64,000 nt of DNA from Trichobilharzia szidati. Taxonomy: Eukaryota > Platyhelminthes > Trematoda > Strigeidida > Schistosomatidae. The position numbers were made by a program, and so were the translations under genes. Position 1 is the stretch's first letter. Every line of letters starts with the position of its first letter. Below, piece after piece: positions 47,994 to 59,040 of this stretch. Location of the stretch: positions 33,515,204 through 33,579,203 of the forward strand of contig OX235273.1 in the NCBI GenBank assembly GCA_944472155.2, written 5' to 3'. Below the pieces are notes generated by a model that saw only the letters and a list, made by a program, of their open reading frames with translations, was not told the DNA's origin and searched no databases.

Positions 47994-49055
47994 GAAAATA
48001 ATGTAATAAAACATGTGACTGTTGATCCACCAAGTATATCAATTACCTGACCACCCTCAAAGTAACCTGAGAAGAAGACGGACCGGCTGTCAGATGGCGT
48101 TCACTCACTCGAACAAGTTAAAATAATTAAGAGTCATCCTGAGTATACGTCACTTTAAAATTACGCTTCGGCAGAAAACTTGATCACAAAATACTTCCTG
48201 AAAAACGTACAAACACTTTACTAATTACATGAATATTTACCAACATTTGCCATCCTCAACTTTTCCCCTGATCTGTATATCATCGTTTCACCAATCTCCT
48301 GTCTTCCTTTGAATTTTTCGTTATCATTCATCTTACTTCTTAATTGATTCTTATGCTTACTACTTCAGTTCAGTGTATTGTTCATAACAATAGGTAGGTT
48401 TATACTTGCGATTTTGTTTGAATGAATTCAGAGTTATGCAGTGGAATGACAGTTTGGCCTTGTGTTCTCTTCTGTTTGATTGTAGCAGTCGGAATTTTGA
48501 TCAATTCCTCTCAGGAATATTCCTATTAATCATGTAGCATTTCCTAGTTGTGTTTGGGTAATTAATTTTGCTGACCAGCGAGTATATTGTACCTGAAATG
48601 ACTTATTATCATTCAGTATTACCAAATATTCTTTCATGATTGGAATAAAAATGATAACTTTGGGTGACTTCTAGAAGCTTAACAAGCTATATAGATTGCC
48701 GTATCACTTGGCTTGCTGAATCCAAACCAAAATACCTTGATTTTAGTCAACGTTTAGACGATACACAACCGATGATGGTCCCAGATTCAGAGAGCGAGAG
48801 CAAATTAATCAGACATACCATGAGTCGATGAAAATAGGCAATTCAAAACTTGTTCTGAGTTTATACACTAATACATTAAGGTTGAGTAACAGTACAGAAT
48901 ACAATATGTTTGATAATGAATTTTGAAGAAAGTAGAATGTCGTACATGATTGTGGTTGTTACACATTATTTTGATTAGGATGTGTGTGCTCCACAGGCTC
49001 TTGACTTATCTCTTCTGAAGTAGTGGCAGTAGCCAATATTTCCACTACGTACTCC

Positions 49056-49227
49056 GCGTCGGTGGCACAGTGGTTAGACTTGCCGACATGCACATGGTCC
49101 GGGATTCGATCCCCTGCCGACGCACACCTGATATCATGGTCGCCTGCGAAATTTGGTCCGATTCACATCTGAAAATTCCATACTTGTACCAAAAATACAG
49201 TGTGGAATCAAGCATAATAAAAAATAG
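49056..49227 (+). mobile_element. SINE (family B)
   Basis: Head GCGTCGGTGGCACAGTGGTT carries a perfect A box TGGCACAGTGG and a B box ATTCGATCCCC (one mismatch). The tail differs from family A: GCACACCTGATATCATGGTC, then AAAATTCCATACTTGTAC and GTGTGGAATCAAGC, ending A-rich. Confidence 0.88.
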
Positions 49228-51884
49228 TTACCTTTGAGTGTAGCAGGGTGTGATACTTGATGGGAATGGTATGGAAACCTAATTGGTTTACAAAAACCTG
49301 AATAAAGTTCAAACTGAGATGGTCACCGAAACACAACCAAAACTGGACACATGCTGAAACATTTTTAAAATCAAACAAACTGCTGAAGAGGGAGGTGAAA
49401 TTCTGTATATAATGAGGATATCTGTAAGCGATGTTGTGTGAAATATTTTTACTTATTCTGTAGGGACATTTTTCTCTAGGTCTAAACTATCTCATTATCG
49501 ATACATTCATTCACTGCGCATCACTACTTGATGCAACAGTGCATCAGATGAAGGTAACTCAAAGTTGTCAACGAACTGTTATCATTGGTGTATTGTAGAC
49601 ATGTTACCTTCTGTGAAATAGTGAACAGTCAGTCGGCTTCTAGGAGGTTTAGGAGTCGCTATGCAAATAGGTGCAACAGTGATTATCAAAAGGAAATGCA
49701 ATAAAGGAAGATTTGCGCGCTGACGACATATATTGGGAAATCATGATAATAATATTAGAAAATGATTTTTGGAAACCATATTCAAAAGATGTGTAGCTGC
49801 ACTTATTCGTATCATACAGACACCTGTTTCATCTGGGGCTAGAACAGATACAGATGAGTTGCCCGGTTATTTCCACTTGTCTTATTTAGGAAATGTGCAG
49901 CAGCTGTTCAACCTATTTCGAAGATTCCTTCACCGGTGTGACTGCCAAGTCATCGAACAATTTTAAGATCGCTTGAAGAAAATGACTTTAACTACACATA
50001 AACAAATTTGTAAGTTTCCACTGCACGTAAACCAAAAGTATCTCCACCAAGTGAACGAAATTTTAGGTTCGTTTATTGCAATTAGTTGTCTAAAACATTT
50101 TGAATGGGTTTCATGGTCACTCACAGAGTAGCACTCTGTTTCATTCAGCCTTACACCCCATTCTCATATACATAACAATAATCTGCTTTATTCCAAAAAG
50201 TAGTACTTATAATACAACATGGAATTCTAAGCATTCGTCACAATATCGCAGCTAATTTACTCGAAACTTAAATAAAAGTAACCATAGGATTTCGTCCGCA
50301 TTTACAGTAGCAATAAAGTCAAAAATATGCAAAGTGCAAAATTAGAATAATTACAATAATAAAAGTAACAGCAGTGGGTTTGTTATAGAGTACTGAATCT
50401 AATGTTCTCCTGATATACCATGGTGATGGGGAAAACCATGAAATAACACTTATTAGAGAGCTTAAATGATCTTTACGCTTATGAGAAAATAAACCAAAAA
50501 TGTGAGAGGATTATAAATATAAGAAGAAGAATAACAGTAAGGTTAATGTTAAGAAGGTGGAGAAAATTGTTCATTTAACAGTGGAAAGAAGGGTAGTTAT
50601 TTCGTGTCTGACACTATTTTAATCACATAAAAAATACGTACCAAATATGATATCGTGCAACTTTTATGCTTAGACGTGAGTGTGTAAAGTTTTTTTGATT
50701 GAATTCTTGTTCTAACTGAGGAGGAAACACAAGGTGAAAGCTGAGAGTGAAGAGGATGTTTACAATCTGACAAAATCTTCACGCAAATTTGCTGCATGTA
50801 ATCAAGTGCCTATCAGTGATGATGTCAACGGTATGGCATCTAATTCGAGCTGTGTATACGTTTACTAAAGATGACAGGTTTACGCTAAACAATTAGGCAA
50901 CAAATATAAACTAGTATACATAATGTGAAGTAATTTAATTTAACCAATTGATATTCCCCTGATAAACCTCTCACACGAATACCACTATCAAAAGGTAAGA
51001 TTCACGACATTCAGAAGCAAAGTGAATAGGAATGAAATTAAGATTAGTGGCGTAAACGCAAAAAAATGAACACTTAAAATTTGTGAAAGAATTTTCAAAA
51101 AGAAACGGCGAGCATACTCATAGATAATATTACAGCTAGGAAACCAACTCAAAAAGAAATACCAAAGCAGTCATATAATTTAAGTCACTCACAGTCAAAT
51201 TACGCCGAAGTACAATCAAAGCCATGGAAGTAATAATGTTTGAAATTCCACAAAAACTGTATGGATGTGCACCTTCATACCAACTGATATTTAATCAACA
51301 ATATAAGTAAATAAAATGTTTGTCCAGATAGAGAGAGGGTATTATAGAGCAGGTGATAACATGACAGAAGCAGTAAAGTGGTATCAGTTCTGGCTGTAAC
51401 ATTTCCAGCAGCAGTATTTCTGGTATTATTTGTAATATTATTGTCACCGATATTTCTAGCCATAGTAGTATTAGTAGCATTAATAGTAGCAGTTGTTGTA
51501 GTATTATTGGCAGTAAAGAATCCTTAGTAACTTGAAGACCTCATCAAAAAGTAACCAGGAGAGTCACATATACTTTTCACTACTGAACACTGTTTATTCA
51601 GATCCGTTTATACTATAACTGACGTATACCACCTATGACACAGCCTTGCTGTTTTCCTTATTAACTTACAATGAGTGTGCATTTGACGGCATTCAGCCAC
51701 ACACACCGCAAAATTTGAGTTTCACATATTATATTTCATTATTTTATGTATGATATGGTACTGCATTCTAGACAATTCCAATGTGTTTTGGATTTCCTGC
51801 GTCACCCAACGCGTGGTTTCCCTAATGGATTGGATTATTGCTCCGTATTTCCCAGAAGAAATCTAGACGCATGAGAGTGTTGTA
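49228..51884. other. AT-rich intergenic DNA, nothing recognised
   Basis: No coding frame resembles a known family. Open frames are short and lack exon-like borders. A trinucleotide-rich patch (TAATAT / AGTAGTATTA) occurs near 51425-51515. Confidence 0.45.
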
Positions 51885-52692
51885 GTGCACGATGACTTGA
51901 CTCTGAGCCATCTTAGTAATGCTTGCCTAGGGGTGCATTTTACTTATGAAGAAGAATGCAATTACTCTTTTTACTTTCTCGATGTATCATTCACGAGAAG
52001 GGAGGTTGACTACCTTAAAAGAGCCATATTGAGAAAGCTACAGACCAAAGCTCAATACACAAGCTTTGCATCATTAAAGTACAGACGTCATTTATCATGT
52101 GCTTAGCAATTAGAGTGAGTTCTGTTTGTTCTGAGGACTGTGTAGTGAAATAGCATCACTTCATCTAAGATACTCTAAGCAAAATCAGATATCTAGAGAA
52201 GTGATAGTAGTCACAAACGATGGGAAAGAAGCCATCATTTTTGAGCCTACAACTCAAGACAGATACTCCTATAGAGATTCTATCCCATCGCCTAACCACA
52301 GCGATGAAGAAAACTTTCTATTCTGGATATCGATTCAGATCCTTTAGCAGCCATCCACTGTTGAATCAGAAACTGAGAGATGTCCTGCCTAATCATGGTT
52401 ACTCCTCCTGCTTATACTGTCTGAACTGTTTCTGTATTGGATGTAAGATTAGACAGGTTTATCTGTATATTCGAGAACATTTACCAGCTTATATCACCAC
52501 TCAGTCGAATCCTATCAGATTTTTCCCAGCAGAACTAGAAAATGTTGTTGCTATGATTATGGACAATAATTTATGCTCAAAACATCATCAGTAAATATTA
52601 CTGTACAACACTGTGTGATTTTATGAAAATGAAATTGTATGCATAATGGAGTGTTACTCTACCACAGTGCCCCCATTTTATCATTATATCAA
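51885..52692 (+). pseudogene. Penelope-like element, RT end to 3' terminus, frameshifted
   Basis: The first frame encodes GVHFTYEEECNYSFYFLDVS followed by FTRREVDYLKRAILRK, the PLE 'FTxExE...LPFLDVxxTR...LKRxxYRK' block after the catalytic box, then FASLKYRRHLSCA. After stops (52107-52219) a second frame gives FLSLQLKTDTPIEILSHRL, HPLLNQKLRDVLPNHGYS, and a damaged GIY-YIG core ending RQVYLYIREHLPAYITT. It then runs into the family's 3' end with a hammerhead relic (52550-52600) and the CAGTGCCCCCATTTTATCAT tail. This copy links the solo 3' pieces at 2006 and 21359 to a PLE. Confidence 0.82.
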
Positions 52693-53874
52693 TGATACGT
52701 TTATAATTTGAAGGAATAAAAGTGAGGCAAATTGTACACTGAAGAAAACCCAACGAAGTTCATTTAATTTTCTGTAATCAAAAACAGCAAAATGGCTCTC
52801 TCAAGTTTTCAGATGTTTTAATGAGTAGTTAGAACGATACGTAGAAAAACAAACACACACACAATAAACCTACGTTAAATGGAGCATATATTCACTTTGT
52901 GAATTTCGTTTCTCTAGAATACAAATGATACTTGCTTAGACGCTTGGTCTACCGTGGAAGATGTATATTTGTTCGGAGAAAACATCCATTTAATAACTCG
53001 GTAATATTAGTGATCTATTAAGTAGAAACGAATATCCAACAAACCTTTTTCAGTAAAAACACGGGGTGAGCAAGCCTCGCGCCTACCATTTCGAAAATGT
53101 CAGTCCTCTGAAATTCACGGGTGATATTAGCAATGAAATTGTATCAACATGTCTGAGCAGAGCCTTTGGAAGGACTTTTAACTCAGATAGTTTGCGTTGT
53201 ACATTTACCAGTCGACTTGTACTTACTTAGTTCAAGAAATAATGACATACCGCATAATTTCTTCTCAGTGTGTATATACATGTCTAAGTACTAATGTGGA
53301 GCTAGTTATATTGTGCACACGATTAGACATGTTCACCGATGAATTTACGAACACTACCTATCTTGATTAGGCAGACGACTGGATAAAACGACGCGTATCT
53401 GCATACTACCTCATCTCTTCAAGATATTCATCGTATTTTGTCTAACTGTCCTAGTGCGGTAGGAATCTGTCCTTATCATACAGCAGAGTAGGTTCAGAAT
53501 TCCTGTCAATAAGCTACATTTGTTTTGGTCAAGTGAAAGTATTACCGCATTTTACTTTACTGTGTCTGTCAACATAGTATGTAATGAATCTCGTAAATGA
53601 TTTCCTTCTTTCCTCGTGAATAACAGTTGACACTGTCGTCTTTATTATTGCATGATGACTACTGTTTCAGCTTATTCGGTTCACGCAACTCCTCCGTCTA
53701 CTCTTCTCCATCACCATAATGTTATGAATTAATAGTCACGCAATTACTCGTTCCTCAACTTTACATCTTAAATGATCTTCATTCCCCATAATTATTTCAA
53801 TTCCTACTATATCTTAAAAATGTCTAGTTCTTATTGACTAAAGCTTCACCAAATAGTGGTGTACGATTATATAA
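52693..53874. other. AT-rich spacer between two PLEs
   Basis: No gene, RNA or repeat recognised. The 5' part of the next PLE probably began somewhere in its distal portion, but no conserved motif shows where. Confidence 0.4.
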
Positions 53875-56158
53875 ATAGGCTATTGTGGAGTTGTTGATGA
53901 AGAACTGATTGAAAAGGAATACGTTTCTCCACCAAATTTCTTATTGCTTTTAAATGTCATAAGAAAAAGACGTGAACAGCGAAGGAAATCCTTTAACTTC
54001 TATAATCATCGTATTTTTAACGTACGCTGTCTACAAAGTGGAATTATTCCAAAGTCACCTCTCGAATATTTACACAAATCCATACTTGCCGCAAATCATA
54101 CCTCCAAAGTATTTTTACGAGAAAGAATACATAACTGCAACGTCAAACTTGAATCTTATCGAACAAGAATCAAAAATATAGACGACTGTTTAGCATTACT
54201 TGTTACAAGCCATATCTATGAATCCTTCCAAAAATTGTTTAATGAACGAGAATCTCATTTTCATAATGTCACTAAAAGAAGACAAATACAAAAATTCTTG
54301 AAACTCGAAGAAAAGAAACAACCAAAGAAAACCTCAGCAAATGACATGAAGAATATTAGAGCCATACATAACATGTCAGACAAGATACTAACCGAAAATG
54401 AAATCTCATTACTACAGAATGGTCTGAATTTCAATATCACTAGAAAGCCATTATCGGTCCAGGAAATAGCACCTATGATTGAACCTGCTCTACAACAATT
54501 CACCAATGAAGAATCACAATCTGTTCGTCAAAAGATATCACACATATTAATGACACAACGAAACATACCATCTAATCTCACCAAACAAGAATATGAAGAA
54601 TAATTATATTTCAATAGTTTACACACAATTATAAGTTTTGTTATTGGTAATATTTCGAATAAAACAATTCCAACAGTGGTGTGAACACGGGCAGTAATTT
54701 TGCTCGAAATATTACCAATAACAAAACTTATCATTGTGTGTAAACTATTGAAATATAATTATACTTTATTTGATCTAATCCACAATGCTCAAACTTTTTA
54801 CTGATAAGAATATGAAGACTTAAGAAATTTGAAGAAAGACAAAAGCATCGTTATAACGAAAGCCGACAAGGGAAACGTCACTGTGATAATGAACAGAACA
54901 GATTATGAAAAGAAGGCGATTGAACACCTATCTGAAGGACCATACTTACTTGTTGAAGAGAAGAAGAAATCCTCCGAATTCAACAAAATGAAACTAAATA
55001 CAAACAGACTCCTTCAAGAAATGAAACCCGAAATTGGAAATTCTCTCTGGTTTAAACTAAAACCAAAATCTTATGTACCTTCAAGATTCTACGGTCAACC
55101 AAAGATACATAAACCCACAGTTCCATTAAGACCAGTAATAGATTTCACCAACTCACCGACATACAACCTATCTAAATACTTACTCTCGGTACTACAAAAG
55201 GACACTCAAAATACTGTAAGGAATTCATATGATTTCAAATCCCAAATAGAACACCGAGAAATTGATAAAGAAGACATTATGGTAAGCTATGATATTAACT
55301 CATTATATACTAGTATCCCTATTACCGAAAGTCTTGATATCATTTCCAGTTTACTAGAATCAGATACAACGCTATCACAAAGATGTCCACTGGACACCAG
55401 TGAAATAATTAAGAGCTTGAAATTCTGTCTAGAAAGTAATTATTTTACATTTAAAGGGAGTTTATATAGACAGACAAATGTTGTTGCTATGGGTTCACCA
55501 GTCTCCCCAATAGTCGCCGACCTTTTCATGAATAGATTCGAAGGTAACATCTTTCCAAGCATACTCACTCCTAAAATATGGTTAAGATATGTAGATGATA
55601 CTTTTGTAGTACTAAAACGAGATCTACACAATTCATTCCTGGAGAAAATAAACTGTGTATCTCCCAGAATCCAGTTTACTTCGGAAGCAGAATCAGACGT
55701 CGGTGAACTACCATTTCTAGACTGACTAGTTAAGAGAAGGGAAAACGGACATTTTAGTATATCCATATTCAGGAAGAAAACCCACTCCAATAAATATTTA
55801 GACTTCAAATCATCACACCCCATCAGTGCAAAGATTTCAGCTGTTCCAAGTCTTCTCAGACGAGCACACTCTCTGATAATGGATAAGACAGAAAAAAAAG
55901 AAGAACACCGTAGAGCATCTCTTCGACCACCGAGAAATCCAATTGAACTAGAAAAACTTGAAAAATCACCAGCCATAGGTCTACATGCTATAGAATCAGG
56001 TCACAAAATTGATTTTGACAATGTTGAAATAATCCAGAAAACTTCAGAAATCACAAAGAACGTCTAATATCAGAAGCACTTCATATCAAGTGGAACCCCA
56101 ATTGCCTGAATAGGAATGATGGACTAAAACAGAATCTGACCTGGTTACAACACCCCCA
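53875..56158 (+). pseudogene. Penelope-like retroelement, near-complete RT, interrupted and endonuclease-deleted
   Basis: The coding frame is open from 53875, with no ATG in the first part, through LTKQEYEE at 54600. After a 204 bp insertion it continues in frame from 54814. The N-terminal part (53944-54600) is PLE-like and basic. The RT follows: ITKADKGNVTVIMNRTDYE; FYGQPKIHKPTVPLRPVIDF; motif A VSYDINSLYTSIPI; MGSPVSPIVADLFMNR; catalytic RYVDDTFVVLK with YVDD at 55588-55599; and GELPFLD. A single TGA (55723-55725) breaks the 'FLDxLVKRR' motif, and the frame resumes beyond it. The GIY-YIG core with its Cys motifs is missing: the linker at about 55870 jumps to HAIESGHKIDFDNVEIIQKT, followed by a frameshift and EALHIKWNPNCLNRNDGL. 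Dead, but with an intact RT active site. Confidence 0.88.
54601..54804. mobile_element. Palindromic retro-insertion with 13 bp target-site duplication
   Basis: The insertion lies between two copies of AAGAATATGAAGA (54587-54599 and 54806-54818). Removing it plus one repeat joins the PLE frame exactly. The element has inverted arms of about 57 bp (54601-54657 and 54703-54761, starting TAATTATATTTCAATAGTTT) differing at one or two positions, a loop of about 45 bp, and a 40 bp unpaired tail to 54804. The 13 bp duplication and one-sided tail point to target-primed retroposition with inversion, not to a classical MITE. Confidence 0.75.
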
Positions 56159-56348
56159 TCCTCCCCAATGAAGTGACAAAATCAACACGAATGTGGTAAG
56201 CAAGTTCACTATGTAAACACACACTACTTTTATAATTTTAGCACTGATCAAATCCAACAATCTACACTTTATTTTGTTATCTTTACCAATAGACCAACTT
56301 GACAACGAAAAATGCCCCCAGACTAAGGAACGATGATCAATTATAATA

Positions 56349-56443
56349 AAGGTTTTTGTATTTCCCAATGAATGTAAAACAAAACGATATTGTTTTTACT
56401 GACGTTTCGCTATTTAGTGCTAATAGCTTTATCAAAGTATTAT
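56349..56443 (-). repeat. Inverted terminal-type repeat of the PLE, with hammerhead relic (minus strand)
   Basis: The reverse complement matches 56640-56733 with only a few differences. On the minus strand it reads: stem I strand TACT; core TTGATAA (consensus CTGATGA) plus one extra A; stem II GCTATT/AATAGC with a 7 nt loop; GAAAC; cleavage triplet GTC; and AGTA, which pairs with TACT. The layout is that of PLE hammerheads; two core changes predict weak or no activity. Confidence 0.55.
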
Positions 56444-56639
56444 AAGAACGATGATCAAGTTAGTAAACTTTGTTTTGAAACCATAACAGATGTACTATTA
56501 CCTTTGTTATCTGGTTTAGTGATATTCACTTTATTTTTATTTTAACTTCCAATCTGTCCTTTTAACTTGACCTAAGTCTATTTTCTCACCCCTTAACTCT
56601 TTGTTATATTTATGCTGAGACTTTGTAAATTCCGGTTTA

Positions 56640-56733
56640 ATAATACTTTGATAAAGCTATTAGCATTAAATAGCGAAACGTTAGTAAAAACAATATCGTT
56701 TTGTTTTCCATTTATTGGGGAATACAAAAAACT
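56640..56733 (+). repeat. PLE terminal-type repeat with hammerhead relic (plus strand)
   Basis: Same architecture as the inverted partner at 56349-56443. Stem II GCTATT/AATAGC is complete, but the cleavage triplet is GTT instead of GTC. The two copies are separated by about 200 bp and lie 0.2-0.6 kb after the PLE frame, as expected for PLE terminal repeats, which are often inverted or partial. Confidence 0.55.
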
Positions 56734-57513
56734 TCATTTTAATTAGAAATGCTTACATTTTGTAAAAAGTTCCATGAACATTAATTTTCAGACACACCCT
56801 GATATCTTTAAACACCACTAACTACCAGTAAAATGCGACCGCATCGTCGAAGTTGAATGGTCCAGTGAGTTTTATTCTCGTAAGCTTAAGCCTCTGTTCC
56901 GCTTGATTCGATTCAGTTACCTGCTCTAACTCAGTTACTAGTGATTCTAATACTTCCTAGGAACGATTTTCGCTAGATCCCATCTTTCTTTAACCCAGAT
57001 TTTGTATATTTGTAATTACTAGGTCTCGAAATAGTCACTGAGAGGTGCACCTTTTGAAACTGAAAATAGTCTCCTACCAACAGTTCAGTGGTAACACCAA
57101 TGCAGGGATATCGCATCATGGAAAATGGAGAGAATTACTTCGTTATTAATAGGAGAAGGTGCCATCGTAAATGTTGGTGAAACTGTCTTATTAGAGAAAA
57201 AATACAACCGAAAATGAGCGAATAATGTTCCGGTGAATGGTTTGTATGATGCCTCTCTAGAGAAAGGATTTGTTGAGAGGATAGCAGAGAGAAAGTCAAG
57301 TACTTTAATACTTATTATTCCTCGACTTGTGAAACAGTGATCCTTAATACACAGAGAGGAGTGTAAAGGTTATAACCCCTTGTTTTCTCTTGGATATATT
57401 CACCACAAAGTGAACCATTCTAATGATTTCGTAAATCTGATTATCGGGACCCACACTAGTTTTATCGAAGGTTTTCGGAGTTACAAATGCATTGGACTGT
57501 AGTTACAAGCGAT

Positions 57514-57740
57514 TCAATTAAATTTCGTTTTTTTATAACAGGCAATGAACTGTATAAACTCCATAGTAGTCCGTTCCAAGTGGGTTTCCCGTAGGCTGGC
57601 TGACCTTATTATGGTTCCGTCAGATTTTCTTGTCACTTGCATATGGAGAAAGGGAATTTCACGTTCTTTTTCCATTTTCAGAGTGAATTTTATTACCGAA
57701 AGGCAAATATTATACATTTGTTGTCATTGATAAAAGTTAT
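57514..57740 (-). pseudogene. Penelope-like element RT fragment
   Basis: The minus strand encodes VIKFTLKMEKEREIPFLHMQ and VTRKSDGTIIRSA, the same post-catalytic block as in the PLE at 6131-6442. It then decays over SLRETHLERTTMEFIQF. It is short, with no catalytic box or endonuclease. Confidence 0.78.
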
Positions 57741-57783
57741 AACTATTGTTTCGGATGCTGAAAATAAAGTCTTATTGTTACTT

Positions 57784-58340
57784 TTATTGTTCCCCTGGGT
57801 TCCTAGTGTAAGATAGGGTTTCAACTGCACGTCTCCACTTGCTTCTGTCTTCTGCTGTACTTTTCACTTGCATCCATGTTAATCCATACTGTTTCAACTC
57901 CTCTTCACAAGACCTCCTCCATGTCACCCTTGGACGTCCCACTCGCCGCTTCCCTTTCGGGTTCACTCGAGCACCGGCCTGACGCTCGATATCACCCAGT
58001 GGCATCTTCAGCGAGTGTCCAATCCATCTCCACTTTCTCTTGCATATTTGTTGAGCGATTGATTCTTGTTTTGTTTGTTCCCATAGTTTCTTGTTGGTGA
58101 TTCTTTCCGGCCATCTGATCTTGAGTATAGAACGAAGACAGATGTTGACAAAGGTCTGCAACAGGCTGTTGGAAATATTCTTTGTGACCCGCCAAGTTTA
58201 TGATCCGTATAGAAGAACTGACTTGACGTTTGTTTTGAAAATCCGAATTTTGTTGTTGATGTTGAGTGACGAAGATTTCCAGACTGAAGCGTCATTTTCA
58301 CATAGAACGCAAAGGAATGAAGGTGCATATAATATGATCG
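57784..58340 (-). pseudogene. RTE-type LINE C-terminal domain
   Basis: A 125-codon frame (58161-57784) encodes LQTFVNICLRSILKIRWP-type sequence, then ICKRKWRWIGHSLKMPLGD, GKRRVGRPRVTWRR and DRSKWRRAVETL. This is the C-terminal domain shared with the intact RTE frame at 29848-31389 ('KKRKLQWFGHTVR', 'RKRGRP'). Upstream sequence to about 58340 in other frames matches 'SLNINNKIRIFKTNVKSVLLYG'. The catalytic RT part is missing. It is more diverged than the 29.8 kb element and probably another subfamily. Confidence 0.8.
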
Positions 58341-58486
58341 CCAATGTCATCAAGGGAACTGAGAACAAAACAAATCCAATAAACTAATAATGATCCTCTT
58401 ATATCTAACTGAACCACCAACCGTAACACTGCGTAATTCTATAGGAAGGCCTACCGCAGAAGTGCATCATTCAGCCACTAAAATAA

Positions 58487-58679
58487 GTCAGTGGCACAGT
58501 GGTTAGGACTCTCGCCGACCATGCACATGGTCCGGGGTTCGATCCCCTGCCGGCGCACACCCGATATCTATGGTCGGCCTGAATTTGGGCTACCGATATC
58601 CATGCTGAAAATTCCACACTTGTACTGAAAATACGGTGTGGAATCAAGCTGTAAATCAAAATCAAAATAAATAAAAATA
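58487..58679 (+). mobile_element. SINE (family B)
   Basis: A box TGGCACAGTGG and perfect B box GGTTCGATCCC; tail with CCCGATATCTATGGTCGGCC, GCTGAAAATTCCACACTTGT and GTGTGGAATCAAGCTGTAAA, ending in an AAATCAAAATAAA-type tail. The first few bases of the head are missing. Confidence 0.9.
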
Positions 58680-58699
58680 TTTGAGAGCCACGCTAAGCA

Positions 58700-59040
58700 T
58701 ATATCAGCTTTAAGTTATCTTGACAAAAGATGAATAACTGATCACAGAATCTCTGCCGAAAAACAATTTTACTACTTGCTTGAATATTTCATCCAATTTC
58801 ATGGCCATCACCTTTTTTCCTTTGATCTGCATATCATCCATCTAACGCCTGCGTATCGCAATTTGACTTAATTCTTGCCATCTGCCCGTCTTTTTAGTTA
58901 GTTCTTTGTTTTAATACCTCAATATACTCTTCTACAACAGTGTATGGTTCATAATCATGGGTTGTTTTGCAGGTGAGATTTTGTCTGAATGAATTTTGAA
59001 ATAATGCCGTGGAGTGACCACTTCACCATATAGTATAATG
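58700..59040. repeat. Segmental duplication, copy C (end only)
   Basis: Resembles 33640-34000 and 48150-48480 in the same orientation, with shared words such as TATCTTGACAAA, CTGCATATCATC, GTGTATGGTTCATAA and GAGTGACCACTT. Only the distal end of the unit is present. Confidence 0.6.

Larger units (their letters stand above)
44930..48500. repeat. Segmental duplication, copy B (no LINE; keeps a PLE tail)
   Basis: Aligns with 29650-34060 in the same orientation. Where copy A has the RTE LINE, this copy has about 270 unrelated bases (45125-45395). Where copy A has a PLE scrap, this copy has a long GIY-YIG frame (46072-46593). A decayed SINE (47765-47993) is private to this copy. The last part (48240-48500) also matches 33760-34000 and 58780-59040. 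Confidence 0.75.

Noticed and set aside
49056..49130. Possible functional tRNA genes in the GTGGCACAGTGG...GGTTCGATCCC units
   Set aside because: They recur with fixed non-tRNA tails and A-rich ends and do not fold into a full cloverleaf, so they are SINE heads.
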